A stretch of 64,000 bases of DNA from Actinomycetota bacterium (GCA_005884005.1 VAWI01000013.1:1-64000), one strand, 5' to 3'; numbered from the stretch's first letter, positions 35,793 through 44,268 are shown. Notes: generated from the sequence alone by a model not told the origin. Numbers and translations are program-made.

Positions 35793-37070
35793 CTAGGCCG
35801 ACTCTTCGGCGAGCTCTTCCGGCTCGTCGTCGGCGGCCGCGCCGCTCGTGACGAGTGTCGGCTTGAGGTCCTTCGCGATCGTTTCCTTCGTGATCGCGCA
35901 CTTGACGACGTCGTTCCGCGACGGCAGCTCGAACATGACGTCGAGCAGCGCGGCCTCGATGATCGAACGCAGGCCGCGGGCACCGGTCTCGCGCTCCAGG
36001 GCCTTGTCCGAGATCTCCCAGAGCGCGTCTTCGGTGAAGACGAGCTCGATGTTGTCGTAGCCGAAGAAGCGCTGGTACTGCTTGACAAGCGCGTTCTTGG
36101 GTTCGATCAAGATCTGGACGAGATCTTCGCGCTGGAGCTGGTGCACGGCCGAAACGACCGGTAGGCGCCCGATGAACTCGGGGATCAGGCCGTAGGAGAG
36201 CAGATCCTCGGGCATCACTTCCGAGAGGAGCTCGGCTGCCTCAGTCGAGTTCTTTGAACGGATGTCGGCACCGAACCCGACGGCGTTCTTGCCGATTCGC
36301 TTGGCGATGATCTTGTCGAGGTCGGCGAAAGCGCCGCCGCAGATGAAGAGGATGTTCGTGGTGTCGATCGAGAGGAACTCTTGGTGCGGATGCTTGCGCC
36401 CGCCCTGCGGAGGCACCGAGGCGACCGTCCCTTCGAGGATCTTCAACAGCGCCTGTTGGACGCCCTCGCCCGAGACGTCGCGCGTGATCGACGGGTTGTC
36501 CGCCTTGCGCGCGATCTTGTCGACTTCGTCGATGTAGATGATCCCGGTCTCGGCCTTCTTGATGTCAAAGTCCGCGGCCTGGATCAGCTTCAAGAGGATG
36601 TTCTCGACGTCCTCACCGACGTAGCCGGCCTCGGTGAGCGCCGTCGCATCGGCGATCGCGAAGGGGACGTTGAGGATCCGCGCCAGCGTCTGCGCCAACA
36701 GCGTCTTACCGCAACCCGTCGGACCAAGCAGCAGGATGTTCGACTTCTGGAGCTCGACCTCCCCGTCCTCGGTCACCATCTGAACGCGCTTGTAATGGTT
36801 GTAGACCGCGACCGAGAGCGTCCGCTTCGCTTCCTCCTGCGAGACGACGTAGTCGTTAAGGACGTCGTAGATGTCCTTCGGCTTCGGCAGGTTCTCGAGA
36901 TCGAGCTGCGCGGGAGCCGTCAACTCCTCGTCGATGATCTCGTTGCAGAGATCGATGCACTCGTCGCAAATGTAGACGCCGGGACCGGCGATCAGCTTCT
37001 TGACTTGCCGCTGGGACTTGCCGCAGAAGCTGCAGAGAAGTTGCTCGTTGCCGTCGGTTGCTCGGGCCAC
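35793..37070 (-). CDS. clpX: ATP-dependent unfoldase ClpX
   Basis: The 425-aa AAA+ unfoldase of ClpXP has a C4 zinc-binding domain ([10 protein letters not shown]...ICDECIDLC, residues ~10-41), Walker [11 protein letters not shown], Walker [12 protein letters not shown] and the pore/adaptor region. [12 protein letters not shown] is the IGF-loop region that docks on ClpP. It lies downstream of tig and clpP in the conserved order; a ~200-base structured spacer separates it from clpP, so it may be made at a different level. Confidence 0.96.
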   Translation of the reverse strand: MARATDGNEQLLCSFCGKSQRQVKKLIAGPGVYICDECIDLCNEIIDEELTAPAQLDLENLPKPKDIYDVLNDYVVSQEEAKRTLSVAVYNHYKRVQMVTEDGEVELQKSNILLLGPTGCGKTLLAQTLARILNVPFAIADATALTEAGYVGEDVENILLKLIQAADFDIKKAETGIIYIDEVDKIARKADNPSITRDVSGEGVQQALLKILEGTVASVPPQGGRKHPHQEFLSIDTTNILFICGGAFADLDKIIAKRIGKNAVGFGADIRSKNSTEAAELLSEVMPEDLLSYGLIPEFIGRLPVVSAVHQLQREDLVQILIEPKNALVKQYQRFFGYDNIELVFTEDALWEISDKALERETGARGLRSIIEAALLDVMFELPSRNDVVKCAITKETIAKDLKPTLVTSGAAADDEPEELAEESA

Positions 37071-37153
37071 GGTTCTCCTTTTACTCCGGAATCGCCTCGA
37101 CCGCTAGTGCCGCGTCCAGTGACACCGCCGAGTTTCTGGGTCGCGAGCACCAA

Positions 37154-37220
37154 ACCAGAGGGCGCACTCGCTCGCCGCCAAGGCTAGAAAGCCTTGGCAA
37201 GAGCGAGGGTGGACTCTGGT
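37154..37220 (-). promoter_or_regulatory. Long nested hairpin in the clpP-clpX spacer
   Basis: Three nested stems are visible: ACCAGAG (37154) with CTCTGGT (37214-37220), CTCGCTC with GAGCGAG, and inner CCAAGGCT-AGAA-AGCCTTGG (37178-37197). It lies in the transcript between clpP and clpX. It may attenuate, or be a processing site separating the two messages. The rest of the 198-base spacer (37071-37268) shows no gene. Confidence 0.5.
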
Positions 37221-37268
37221 GCCGCGTGATCGCGGGCCAGAAGCCGGTATGTGTTGCTGGATGCGGCA

Positions 37269-37868
37269 CTACGGGCGTGACCCGTCACGGTGGACGATTA
37301 CGTTGTCGATGATGCCGTACTCCTGGGCTTCTTGCGGCGTCATGAAGTAATCCCGTTCCATGTCCTTTGATACCCGATCGAGGGGCTGCCCGGTGTGCTC
37401 CGACATGATCTCCTCGAGCGTCCGCTTGAGTGCAATCGTCTCGCGCGCGTGGATCTCGATATCGGTCGCCTGACCTTGGAAGCCACCCCACACCTGGTGG
37501 ATGAGAATCTTCGAGTTCGGGAGCGCCATCCGCTTTCCTTTCGTCCCGCCCGCGAGAAGCAGCGCGCCCATCGACATCGCCGTCCCGACACAGATCGTCT
37601 GCACGTCCGGCTTGATGAACTGCATCGTGTCGTAGATCGCGAGGCCGTGATAGACCGACCCGCCCGGCGAGTTGACGTAGATCGAGATGTCCTTGTCCGG
37701 GTCCTCGGACTCGAGATGCAACAGCTGGGCGATGATCAGGTTTGCGATCTGATCGTCGACCGGGGTGCCGAGGAAGACGATTCGCTCGTTCAGCAAGCGC
37801 GAGTAGATGTCGAAGGCTCGCTCGCCTCGCGAGGTCTGCTCGACGACCATGGGAATCAACGGGCTCAT
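37269..37868 (-). CDS. clpP: ATP-dependent Clp protease proteolytic subunit
   Basis: The 199-aa serine peptidase has [20 protein letters not shown], the nucleophile in [16 protein letters not shown], the His in [12 protein letters not shown] and the Asp in [10 protein letters not shown]. It forms the tetradecameric chamber fed by ClpX. The start overlaps the tig stop (ATGA). A single clpP is seen; actinobacteria often have two, so a paralogue may lie elsewhere. Confidence 0.95.
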   Translation of the reverse strand: MSPLIPMVVEQTSRGERAFDIYSRLLNERIVFLGTPVDDQIANLIIAQLLHLESEDPDKDISIYVNSPGGSVYHGLAIYDTMQFIKPDVQTICVGTAMSMGALLLAGGTKGKRMALPNSKILIHQVWGGFQGQATDIEIHARETIALKRTLEEIMSEHTGQPLDRVSKDMERDYFMTPQEAQEYGIIDNVIVHRDGSRP

Positions 37869-39229
37869 GCAGGCTCCTTGCTAGCGGGGGTCCAGAGTTT
37901 CGTTTCGGTCGGGGCGGTTTCCTTGTCGGGAGTCCAAAGCTTGTCGCGGGCCTGGGCGAGGTCCGGCGCAATCCGTTTGACCTCGGAGACGATCCGGTCG
38001 AGGGTTTCCTTCAGGCGCAGGTCGGCTCGTAGCGTCTCGAAGCGTCCTGCCTCCCGGAGCTGAGAGATCACGTCGTCCGGGTCCTCGCCGGCGGCCTCTG
38101 CCTCCTCGCGGATCAGTTCCTCGACCTCGTCGTCTGAGATCTGGACCCCAAGCTTGTCCGCTGCTGCTTCGAGGACGAGCTCGCGGGCGACCGACTGCGC
38201 AGCCTCGGCACGGACGCCGTCGGCAAGTTGCTCCGGCGTCTGGCCGGTTAGCTGCAAGTAGAGGTCGGCGCTGATCCCCCGGCGGTCGAGCGAGCGGCCA
38301 AGCTGGTTGAGCAGCTCACGGGAGCGCGCCTCGACGAGCGGCCCCGAGGCGGTCGCGTTCGAGGCCTCGACGAGTCGGTCGATCGCCTCGGCGCGGAAGG
38401 CCGCATCGAGCTCGTACTCGAGCTGCTCGCGCAGGCGCGACTCGATCTCCTCCCGCAGTTCGGCATAGCTGTCGAACTCGCTGGCGGCCCGTGCCAAATC
38501 GTCGTCCGCCGGCGGCAGCACCTTCTCCTTGACCTCCTTGACGGTCACCTGGGTTGTTCGGGACGATCCGTCCGGAAGCGTGTACTCGACCGCGCGAGTG
38601 TCTCCGGGGGCCGCGCCGATCAGCGCGCGCTCGACATCCTCTAGCAACCTGCCCGAGCCGAGCTCGAGCACGAGGTCGCGCTGCGCCTCGCCTGCTTCTT
38701 CGACCGCGTCGACGACGACGACATCGCCCGTCTGCGCAGGCCGGCCGTCAACCGGGGCGAGGTCGGCGACGCTCTCGCGTAGGACCTCTATCTCCTGATC
38801 GACGAGCTCGGGCGGGATCTCGGCCTCGGCGTAGGGAACCTCGAGGTTCGTCCAGTCGGCGACCTCGGGCTTCGGCTGCACGTCGACTGTCGCGGTGAAG
38901 CTCCACGCGTCGTCATCAGACGAAGGGAGGTCGTAGTCGTACTGGGGCTGGGCGATCGGACGGATCCGGGTGTTCGCCGCGGCGTTCCAGAACCAACCGC
39001 CGATGTGGCTCTCGACCGCCTCGGTCAGCAACCGCTCCTCGCCGATCCGCGCCCGCAGAACCTGCGGCGGCACCTTGCCCGGACGGAAGCCGGGAATCTT
39101 GACGCTGCCGGCGAGATCCGAGGTCGCGTGCTCGACCGCGTGGCGCATTTCCTCGCGAGGCACATCGACCTTGAGCCGGACCTTGTTGTCAGCGAGCTCT
39201 TCGACCTGGGCGGCCACCCGTCCATTCAA
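37865..39229 (-). CDS. tig: Trigger factor chaperone/peptidyl-prolyl isomerase
   Basis: A 454-aa ribosome-bound chaperone. The N-terminal ribosome-binding domain has the signature [14 protein letters not shown] (about residues 43-56). The FKBP-type domain spans ~160-245 ([16 protein letters not shown]), and the helical C-terminal arms follow. The far C-terminus has a repeated KLWTP motif (DKLWTPDKE... and [10 protein letters not shown]), a feature I do not recognise from other trigger factors. It heads the tig-clpP-clpX operon. Confidence 0.94.
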   Translation of the reverse strand: MNGRVAAQVEELADNKVRLKVDVPREEMRHAVEHATSDLAGSVKIPGFRPGKVPPQVLRARIGEERLLTEAVESHIGGWFWNAAANTRIRPIAQPQYDYDLPSSDDDAWSFTATVDVQPKPEVADWTNLEVPYAEAEIPPELVDQEIEVLRESVADLAPVDGRPAQTGDVVVVDAVEEAGEAQRDLVLELGSGRLLEDVERALIGAAPGDTRAVEYTLPDGSSRTTQVTVKEVKEKVLPPADDDLARAASEFDSYAELREEIESRLREQLEYELDAAFRAEAIDRLVEASNATASGPLVEARSRELLNQLGRSLDRRGISADLYLQLTGQTPEQLADGVRAEAAQSVARELVLEAAADKLGVQISDDEVEELIREEAEAAGEDPDDVISQLREAGRFETLRADLRLKETLDRIVSEVKRIAPDLAQARDKLWTPDKETAPTETKLWTPASKEPA

Positions 39230-39260
39230 GCAAAGAGGTTTCGCCTGCCGTCAGCGGGCA

Positions 39261-39291
39261 GGTCCCGGTGCCGGGCCTGGGGACACGTCCC
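39261..39291. repeat. REP-like palindrome 3 (diverged)
   Basis: On the minus strand it reads GTGTCCCC-AGGCCCGGCACC-GGGACC, matching the RAYT-flanking copies in the left arm and centre, but with a decayed right arm. It sits in the tig/histidine-phosphatase divergent gap, 10 kb from the RAYT. Confidence 0.6.
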
Positions 39292-39318
39292 ACGCCGAGA
39301 GGGCGGTAGGGTCGGCGC

Positions 39319-39927
39319 ATGCGCCTGTTCGTGCTTAGCCGTCACGCCGAGTCGGTTCTGAACCATGAAAACCGGATCAACGGCGACCCCAACGTGCCGG
39401 CGCCGCTGACCCAGCGCGGCCGCGAGGAGGCGGCACTGCTCGGCCTCCAGGTCCGGTCGATTCCGCTCGACGGCTGCGTGCACACGCGCTTCGGCCGCAC
39501 GCTCGAGACGGCCGGGATCGCGATCGAAGGCCGCGAGGTGCCGCTCGCCGAGGAGGAGCTCTTCGACGACGTCCGAGTCGGCGAGCTCGAGGGCTGGACA
39601 CTCGAGGACTACCGCTCCTGGAAGCGCGAACACGTCAGGGCCGACCGCTTTCCCGGCGGCGAGAGTCTCGACGAGGCTGCCCGCCGCTACGCGGAGGGCT
39701 TCCGGCGGCTACTCGGAGGTCCCTACCGGTGCGTGCTCGTCGTCTCCCACGAGATCCCGATCCGGTACGCGCTCAACGCGGCCGCCGGCTCGGACAATCT
39801 CGACGCGCCCGTGCACGCGATCCCGAACGCGGCTCCGTTCCTCTTCGACGAGAACGCGCTGGCCGCGGCCACGGCCGGCATCGAGCGACTCGCTACGGGA
39901 GCGTCAGGAACTCGTTCGCCGCGCTGA
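39319..39927 (+). CDS. Histidine phosphatase family protein (copy 1)
   Basis: A 202-aa phosphoglycerate-mutase-type phosphatase with a catalytic SRHAES (His ~9), the pair TRFGRTLETA with the second Arg, the acidic DDVRVGELEG and the second His in VVSHEIPIRYAL. It is parallel in layout to the protein at 51776 (same GDPxVxxxLT and IRYxLNA spacing), so they are paralogues. Substrate unknown. Its end overlaps the convergent Kelch gene by 35 bases. Confidence 0.85.
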   Translation: MRLFVLSRHAESVLNHENRINGDPNVPAPLTQRGREEAALLGLQVRSIPLDGCVHTRFGRTLETAGIAIEGREVPLAEEELFDDVRVGELEGWTLEDYRSWKREHVRADRFPGGESLDEAARRYAEGFRRLLGGPYRCVLVVSHEIPIRYALNAAAGSDNLDAPVHAIPNAAPFLFDENALAAATAGIERLATGASGTRSPR

Positions 39928-40867
39928 CGTGGAGACCCGGTTGCGGGCCGCCCGCGATCGCGTAGACGCTGGAGCCGAACGCCACCACGCCGAGCCCGTG
40001 CCTCGGCGTGGGCATGTCAGGCAAGCGCGCCCAGCGTCGGCCGCGGATGTCGTAGGCATAGACGGACGAGATCGTGCCGGCTGCTTCTTCTCCTCCGACG
40101 GAAACGATTCGACCGGCGACCACCGTGGCGCCAGTTCCGCCGCGCGGGTATGGCACCGGCACCAAACGGCGCCAGGTGCGCCGCTTCGGCGAGTAGGACT
40201 CGAAGGTCGTGAAGTTCGTGCCTCCCGAGCGCCCCGCAAGCGCGTAGACGATGCCGCCGGCCGCGGTCACGGCGAGGTGCTCACGCGGGCTCGGCCCCGG
40301 CGCATACGACCAGCGGCCGCTGCGGAGGTCGAGGACGAGCATCCGAGGCGCGAGCCGGCCCGGCGCTACCACGCCGCCGACGACATAAAGCTTCCGGCCA
40401 ACGACGGCAGCACCGGCCGCTGCGCGCGGCGCCGGCAGCTTCCGCAGGGTCCGCCAGCGACCGTGGAAGAAGACAAAGGCTCGGCGGTTGGCGCCGTACC
40501 CACCCACGACGTAGAGGCGCCCGCCGGCCGAGGCCGCCATCGCGTGGTTCACCTGCGCCGGCAGGTCTGGCAGACGTCTCCAGCGCCCGGTGCGCGGCGA
40601 GTACGCATCGACGCGACCCGTGCTTGTCTCGTCGGCCAGGTAGCCACCCACGACGACGATCTCGCCGCCCAGCCGCGCCGCCGTCACCTCCGTTCGTGCC
40701 AGCGGTAAAGGCGCCGCCGCTCGCCAAGTCGCGCTCGGCTCAGCCGAAGCCCGCGTGGAAGCCGCAAGCGCCAAGACAGCGAGCGCGAGTGCGGGCGAGA
40801 GGACTCGAACCTCCAAGGGCTTTCGCCCAACGGGTCCTAAACCCGTCGCGTTTGCCAATTCCGCCAC
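39893..40867 (-). CDS. Secreted Kelch-repeat beta-propeller whose 5' end overlaps tRNA-Leu
   Basis: The protein has six Kelch blades with the GG...W pattern: IVVVGGYLADET...WRRLPDLP, LYVVGGYGAN, LYVVGGVVAPG, VYALAGRSGG, IVSVGGEEAAG and VYAIAGGPQPG, forming one propeller. A hydrophobic export signal (ALALAVLALAAS) ends near ASA. In frame there is no ATG or GTG between the tRNA-Leu 3' end (40790) and this signal, only a TTG at 40774 that would cut into it. The frame continues through the tRNA to ATG at 40867 (MAELANATGLG, a tRNA reading). Real start unresolved; the original 5' end may have been lost at the tRNA. Function unknown. Confidence 0.7.
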   Translation of the reverse strand: MAELANATGLGPVGRKPLEVRVLSPALALAVLALAASTRASAEPSATWRAAAPLPLARTEVTAARLGGEIVVVGGYLADETSTGRVDAYSPRTGRWRRLPDLPAQVNHAMAASAGGRLYVVGGYGANRRAFVFFHGRWRTLRKLPAPRAAAGAAVVGRKLYVVGGVVAPGRLAPRMLVLDLRSGRWSYAPGPSPREHLAVTAAGGIVYALAGRSGGTNFTTFESYSPKRRTWRRLVPVPYPRGGTGATVVAGRIVSVGGEEAAGTISSVYAYDIRGRRWARLPDMPTPRHGLGVVAFGSSVYAIAGGPQPGLHVSAANEFLTLP

Positions 40868-40873
40868 GCCCGC
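40790..40873 (-). tRNA. tRNA-Leu(TAG)
   Basis: On the minus strand: acceptor GCGGGCG/CGCCCGC, D arm with GGCGGAATTGGCAAACGC, anticodon stem ACGGG/CCCGT with loop TTTAGGA (anticodon TAG), a long variable arm TTGGGCGAAAGCCCTT typical of Leu, and T arm with TTCGAGTCC. Discriminator A, no encoded CCA. Confidence 0.95.
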
Positions 40874-40915
40874 ACGAAGTGGTTACAGAGTAGAGCTCGC
40901 GGGAACGGAAACGGC

Positions 40916-41068
40916 GTGACCGACGAGCAGGATCGAGAGCGAGAGAGCCGGCTCACGGACGAAAACAAGTTCGTGGAGCTGCAGGAAGAGGTCGCAGAGG
41001 AGACTCGGGAGGCTGCCGAGCGCCTCGCGACCGACCCTGTCGTCAACGAGCCTCCCGCGGACGAGTAG
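40916..41068 (+). CDS. Small acidic 50-aa protein
   Basis: The GTG-initiated frame reads TDEQDRERESRLTDENKFVE, then an acidic helix (LQEEVAEETREAAERLA) and ends PVVNEPPADE. The amphipathic EEV/EET spacing and a strong terminator-like hairpin three bases past the stop argue for a real gene. It starts 42 bases from tRNA-Leu on the opposite strand. No family recognised; the Shine-Dalgarno is weak. Confidence 0.5.
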   Translation: MTDEQDRERESRLTDENKFVELQEEVAEETREAAERLATDPVVNEPPADE

Positions 41069-41070
41069 CC

Positions 41071-41117
41071 AGGAGGGTCTAGCGAACGGGGTCTGTGCCG
41101 TTCCGCTACCCCCTCCT
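41071..41117. terminator. Bidirectional terminator hairpin
   Basis: Arms AGGAGGG/CCCTCCT, TAGCG/CGCTA and ACGG/CCGT pair in register around a GGTCTGTG-type loop. It lies between the convergent genes ending at 41068 and 41116, overlapping the latter's stop. Confidence 0.65.
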
Positions 41118-41895
41118 AGCCGCGCTGCGCCTTCCGTAGCGCGGCCTCGGCTTCGGCGAGCGCGCGCTCCGCTTCGTCGGAGCGTTCGCGCGCGGCCTTT
41201 GCCGCCCTGCGGGCCTCGGCCGCTGCGCTCTCGGCGCGCTGGGCCTGACGCTCGGCCTGGGCGGCCTCGCGTTCGCGCGCCCGAAGCTCGCGCTGCGCTT
41301 CCTGAACCCTGCGGCGACCTGCGGTAACCCCATTGCGCTTCGGCTTCGCGGCTGAGGCCCGCTTCGACGAGCGTCGCGCCGACATCATCCCGGCGAGCGC
41401 CTCGAAGCCGGGCGGGTCGAGTTCTTCGGTGAGGCGGCCGGCGCGAAGCTGAAACCGCGACCCCTCGTCGAGCGCCGCGGCGTCGAGCGTCTTCGCGATC
41501 CGCTCGACGATCGCGTCGCTGACGGAGCGGCCCTCGTCGGCGAGGATATCCCGCCCTAGCCGTGCCAGCGCCCGCGTCGCCCGGCGCTGCTCGGCAAGGC
41601 GCTCCTGCAGATCGGAAGCGCCGCTTTTTCCGGCGAGAGCTTGCTGTTGCGCCTTGCGTAGCTCTTCGGCCGAGCGCAGCAATGCCCTGAGTTCACCTGG
41701 CTCGCGCCGGGCCAGCTGGTTCGCTGTCCAGACCGGAACGCTCGGCTTGGCGAGCTTCTTGACCTCGGTAGCCGCGTCGCTCCGTCCCGCCTTGCTGAGC
41801 CGCCGAGCGAGATCGTTCCGCGCCTTCGTGAACTCCTCGAGCGGAAGGGCGTAGAGCCGGTCGAGCTCTTCCTCGACGTCGGGAACGATGCTCAG
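41116..41895 (-). CDS. Coiled-coil protein downstream of Ku, probable CTG start
   Basis: About 259 aa. The N-terminal part reads VPDVEEELDRLYALPLEEF and TKARNDLARRLSKAGRSDAA; the C-terminal third (EAQRELRAREREAAQAERQA...) is a long Ala/Arg/Glu coiled coil. Coding character continues upstream to 41895 but no ATG, GTG or TTG occurs in frame between the upstream stop and that region; the best candidate is CTG at 41895, 11 bases past the Ku stop. A later ATG at 41682 would discard 71 clearly coding codons. Position suggests co-expression with Ku and a possible role in end joining; not proven. Confidence 0.65.
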   Translation of the reverse strand: MSIVPDVEEELDRLYALPLEEFTKARNDLARRLSKAGRSDAATEVKKLAKPSVPVWTANQLARREPGELRALLRSAEELRKAQQQALAGKSGASDLQERLAEQRRATRALARLGRDILADEGRSVSDAIVERIAKTLDAAALDEGSRFQLRAGRLTEELDPPGFEALAGMMSARRSSKRASAAKPKRNGVTAGRRRVQEAQRELRAREREAAQAERQAQRAESAAAEARRAAKAARERSDEAERALAEAEAALRKAQRG

Positions 41896-41905
41896 GTGCT
41901 TCTGC

Positions 41906-42841
41906 TCAGGCAGCCTCGCTCAACGCCTCGATCAGCTCGTCCTTCGACATCTTCGACCGCCCGGGGACCTTTGCCTTGCGGGCGCGCTCGTCGAGCTCCG
42001 CTTTCGACAGACCGGAGAGATCGCGTCTCGTGCCGCCGCGTACTGTGCGTCCTCCACCACCAGCCCGGCCGCGCGCGCCGCCTGCTGCCTCGACGCTCGC
42101 GCGCAACGCCTCCAGCAGGTCGGGCGGCGCCTCCTCTTCGGTCTCCGCGGCGCGATGGACCTCTTTTCCGGCTCGCTTGGCGCGGATGATCCTGCAGAGC
42201 GCGTCTCGGTAGGTGTCCTTGTACTTCTCCGGCTCGAAATCCGCGGCGAAGTTTTCGATCAATTGCTCCGCCATCGCGAGCTCTTCCTTCGAGACCGTCG
42301 TCTTCGGCGGCTTGATCTCGTCGAGCGGTCTGATCTCGTCCGCGAAGTACATCTGCTCGAGGGTGATCACGCCGTCGCGGACGCGGAGCGCCCCGAGGTA
42401 CTGGCGGTCGCGCATGACGAACTTCGAGATTCCGGCGAGCGAGGAATCCTCCAGCGCACGCAGCAACAAGCTGTAAGCCTTCTCGCCGCCCTTTTCCGGC
42501 CCGACGTAGTACGTACGTGCGAAGTAGATCGGATCGACCTGCTCGTACGGCACGAAGTGGGTGATCTCGATCGTCTGAAAGCCCTCGGCCCGCGCCGCCT
42601 CGAAGTCCTCCTCTTCCATGAAGACGTATTCGCCAGGCTCGAATTCAAAGGCTTTGACCACCTCGTCGTCCGGAACCGGCTTGTCTTCGAGCTTGCAGAC
42701 CTTCTGGTAGCCGATGGGACTCTGATCGCGTTCGTGGACGAGGTGAAAGTGCAGCTTGTGCTCGGAGATCGCGCTGTACATCCGCACGGGCAGATTGACG
42801 AGCCCGAAGCTGATCGAGCCAGTCCAGATCGCGCGTGGCAT
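41906..42841 (-). CDS. ku: Non-homologous end-joining protein Ku
   Basis: The 311-aa bacterial Ku begins AIWTGSISFGLVNLPVRMYS, a family signature. The core beta-barrel (to ~250) includes YQKVCKLEDKPV and KFVMRDRQYLGALRVRDG. The C-terminal ~50 residues (LSGLSKAELDERARKAKVPG and SKMSKDELIEAL) form a SAP-like DNA-binding helix pair, seen in many actinobacterial Ku proteins. It caps double-strand ends and recruits LigD, which is not in this window. Confidence 0.95.
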   Translation of the reverse strand: MPRAIWTGSISFGLVNLPVRMYSAISEHKLHFHLVHERDQSPIGYQKVCKLEDKPVPDDEVVKAFEFEPGEYVFMEEEDFEAARAEGFQTIEITHFVPYEQVDPIYFARTYYVGPEKGGEKAYSLLLRALEDSSLAGISKFVMRDRQYLGALRVRDGVITLEQMYFADEIRPLDEIKPPKTTVSKEELAMAEQLIENFAADFEPEKYKDTYRDALCRIIRAKRAGKEVHRAAETEEEAPPDLLEALRASVEAAGGARGRAGGGGRTVRGGTRRDLSGLSKAELDERARKAKVPGRSKMSKDELIEALSEAA

Positions 42842-42904
42842 CGCTTTTCATTGCCCTCCGTCGTGGCAGGAAAAACGCCGGCGGCGAGGTAGACCGGCGA
42901 GCCC

Positions 42905-43117
42905 ATGACCCCTCGTCGTTTGCCGGTCTTTCGCCTGCTCATGCTCGCGCTTGCCCTCGTCACGTTGCTCGGCCTGAGCGCGGCACAGGCGACGGGCGCG
43001 AAGATTCGTAGCCACGGTGACTCGTGCACGTTGGGAGCCTCCTCGACCCACGCCACCGTACTCGACGGCCGTGTCGTGCAGGCAGCTCCTACAACGACAA
43101 ACTGCATTTCCCGCTAG
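42905..43117 (+). CDS. Small secreted protein, hypothetical
   Basis: A 70-aa frame with a good signal peptide (TPRRLPVFRLLMLALALVTL, cleavage after SAAQA) and a short mature part with two cysteines (SCTLGA and TTNCISR), possibly one disulfide. It starts 63 bases from the divergent Ku start. No recognised family and no strong Shine-Dalgarno, so only moderately supported. Confidence 0.4.
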   Translation: MTPRRLPVFRLLMLALALVTLLGLSAAQATGAKIRSHGDSCTLGASSTHATVLDGRVVQAAPTTTNCISR

Positions 43118-43200
43118 ATCGCGTTGTCGTATGAAGGTTTAACGCAACCTCCAACGACGGAAATCCGTTGTGGAAACGACGCTGGAAGGAGGTGACTGCA

Positions 43201-43278
43201 CTGAGCATTCTCTGGATCATCCTGATCATCGTTCTCGTGCTCGCGCTGCTCGGCTTCTTCTCGCGCGGCAGGTGGTAG
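43201..43278 (+). CDS. 25-aa membrane peptide with CTG start
   Basis: Reading from CTG gives (M)SILWIILIIVLVLALLGF and then FSRGRW: one helix with a basic C-tail. A textbook AAGGAGG Shine-Dalgarno lies eight bases before the CTG, whereas an in-frame GTG would overlap it. A perfect 11-bp terminator follows 21 bases after the stop. Similar short hydrophobic peptides ending GRGRW occur in other actinobacteria, to my recollection. Confidence 0.6.
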   Translation: MSILWIILIIVLVLALLGFFSRGRW

Positions 43279-43299
43279 GTCCGTGACTCCTGTGAAGTA

Positions 43300-43326
43300 G
43301 GCCGCCCGGCCCCTTGCCGGGCGGCC
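43300..43326 (+). terminator. Terminator after the 25-aa peptide gene
   Basis: GGCCGCCCGGC-CCCTT-GCCGGGCGGCC, a perfect 11-bp stem with a 5-base loop. No T-run follows. It separates the small gene from the DUF1385-like gene that starts at 43349. Confidence 0.65.
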
Positions 43327-43348
43327 TCAGGCCAGGCAAGGTGGGTCG

Positions 43349-44122
43349 GTGGACTCCGTTCTCGCCAGCTTTGACGGCCAGCAGGCTCTCCCCCGCCTCG
43401 GCGGCATGGCGAGGCCGGACGGCGTGGCGATCGTCAGCGAGCGGTTTTGGGCCTTCGCCGGCATCGACGGGACGCTGCGCGAGGGCCGGATGCCGTCGCC
43501 GCGGGAACGACTCAGGAAGGTGCCGCTGCTTCGAGGGCTCGCGCGTCTCGGGCTCTCCTTGTCGCCCCTCTTTCGCCGGGACGGGGTCGCAAAGCCGCGC
43601 GAGCGATTGCTGCTCGTGGTCGCGGTCGCGGCCCCCCTCATGTTCGCCTTCCTCCCGCATCGCGCTTCGCTCATCGCGGGATTGGCGCTCACGCTCGCGC
43701 TCGTCGTCTGGCTCCTCCGCGGCCGCACGCTCGCTCTGCACGGCGCCGAGCACCGGGCGATCGCTGCCGCCGAGGAACGGCGCCTCGCCGAGACCTGGCG
43801 GGGTGCGGCTCAGCCGACCCGGTTCGCCGCGAGATGCGGCACAAATTTTGCCGTGCTCGTCTTCCCGGTCGCGATCGCTCTCCAGCGCATCTGGCCGTTC
43901 GCTCCGACCGTGTACGCGTCGGCGGCCGTTGTCCTCCTTTCCCTGGCGCTGACGATGGAGCTCTGGCTCGCCGTCGAAGCCTCCAGCCGCCGCCTCGCCC
44001 GGGCGTTCCTCCTCCCAGGCCTGGGCCTGCAAAGAGTGACAACGAGGGAACCGCGCCTCGAAGAAACCCGCGTAGCCCTCCGAGCAGTCGAGTCAGTCCT
44101 CTCCAGAGAACTCTCGCCCTAA
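43349..44122 (+). CDS. DUF1385 (YqhQ-like) membrane protein
   Basis: A 257-aa protein with DUF1385 landmarks: a diverged GGQAVMEGV-type start (GQQALPRLGGMARPDGVAIV), a KVPLLRGLARL segment, LHGAEHRAIAAAE (family HGAEHK) and RCGTNFAVLV (family RCGTSF). About four helices are predicted (MFAFLP region, ASLIAGLALTLALVVWLL, AVLVFPVAIAL, SAAVVLLSLALTMELWL). The family is widespread beside prfA/rpmE but of unknown role; here it is isolated. The diverged start motif suggests loss of a conserved site. GTG start at 43349. Confidence 0.7.
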   Translation: MDSVLASFDGQQALPRLGGMARPDGVAIVSERFWAFAGIDGTLREGRMPSPRERLRKVPLLRGLARLGLSLSPLFRRDGVAKPRERLLLVVAVAAPLMFAFLPHRASLIAGLALTLALVVWLLRGRTLALHGAEHRAIAAAEERRLAETWRGAAQPTRFAARCGTNFAVLVFPVAIALQRIWPFAPTVYASAAVVLLSLALTMELWLAVEASSRRLARAFLLPGLGLQRVTTREPRLEETRVALRAVESVLSRELSP

Positions 44123-44179
44123 CGCACCCCAGCCCGACCTGTGCTGGCGCGGCTCGCAAGCGGTTGCTAAGAGGAAGAA

Positions 44180-44201
44180 CCGACGGAAGTCGACGATGGC
44201 C
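44180..44201. repeat. Half copy of the tRNA-associated structured repeat
   Basis: The 22 bases contain CCGACGGAAGTCG...ATGGCC and match one arm plus inner arm start of the elements at 45355-45400 and 48096-48141. The other arm is replaced by tRNA-Arg, whose 3' end provides the GGCC. It could be a truncated copy. Confidence 0.45.
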
Positions 44202-44268
44202 CCGGCAAGAATCGAACTTGCGCACGCGGATTCGAAGTCCGCTGCTCTATCCACTGAGCTACGGGGCC
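44197..44268 (-). tRNA. tRNA-Arg(TCG)
   Basis: Minus-strand cloverleaf: acceptor GGCCCCG/CGGGGCC, D arm GCTC/GAGC, anticodon stem GCGGA/TCCGC with loop CTTCGAA (anticodon TCG), T arm GCAAG-TTCGATT-CTTGC, discriminator A. CCA is not encoded. Confidence 0.95.

Noticed and set aside
37081-37269. 62-codon frame in the clpP-clpX spacer
   Set aside because: It coincides with the nested hairpin and has no protein character.
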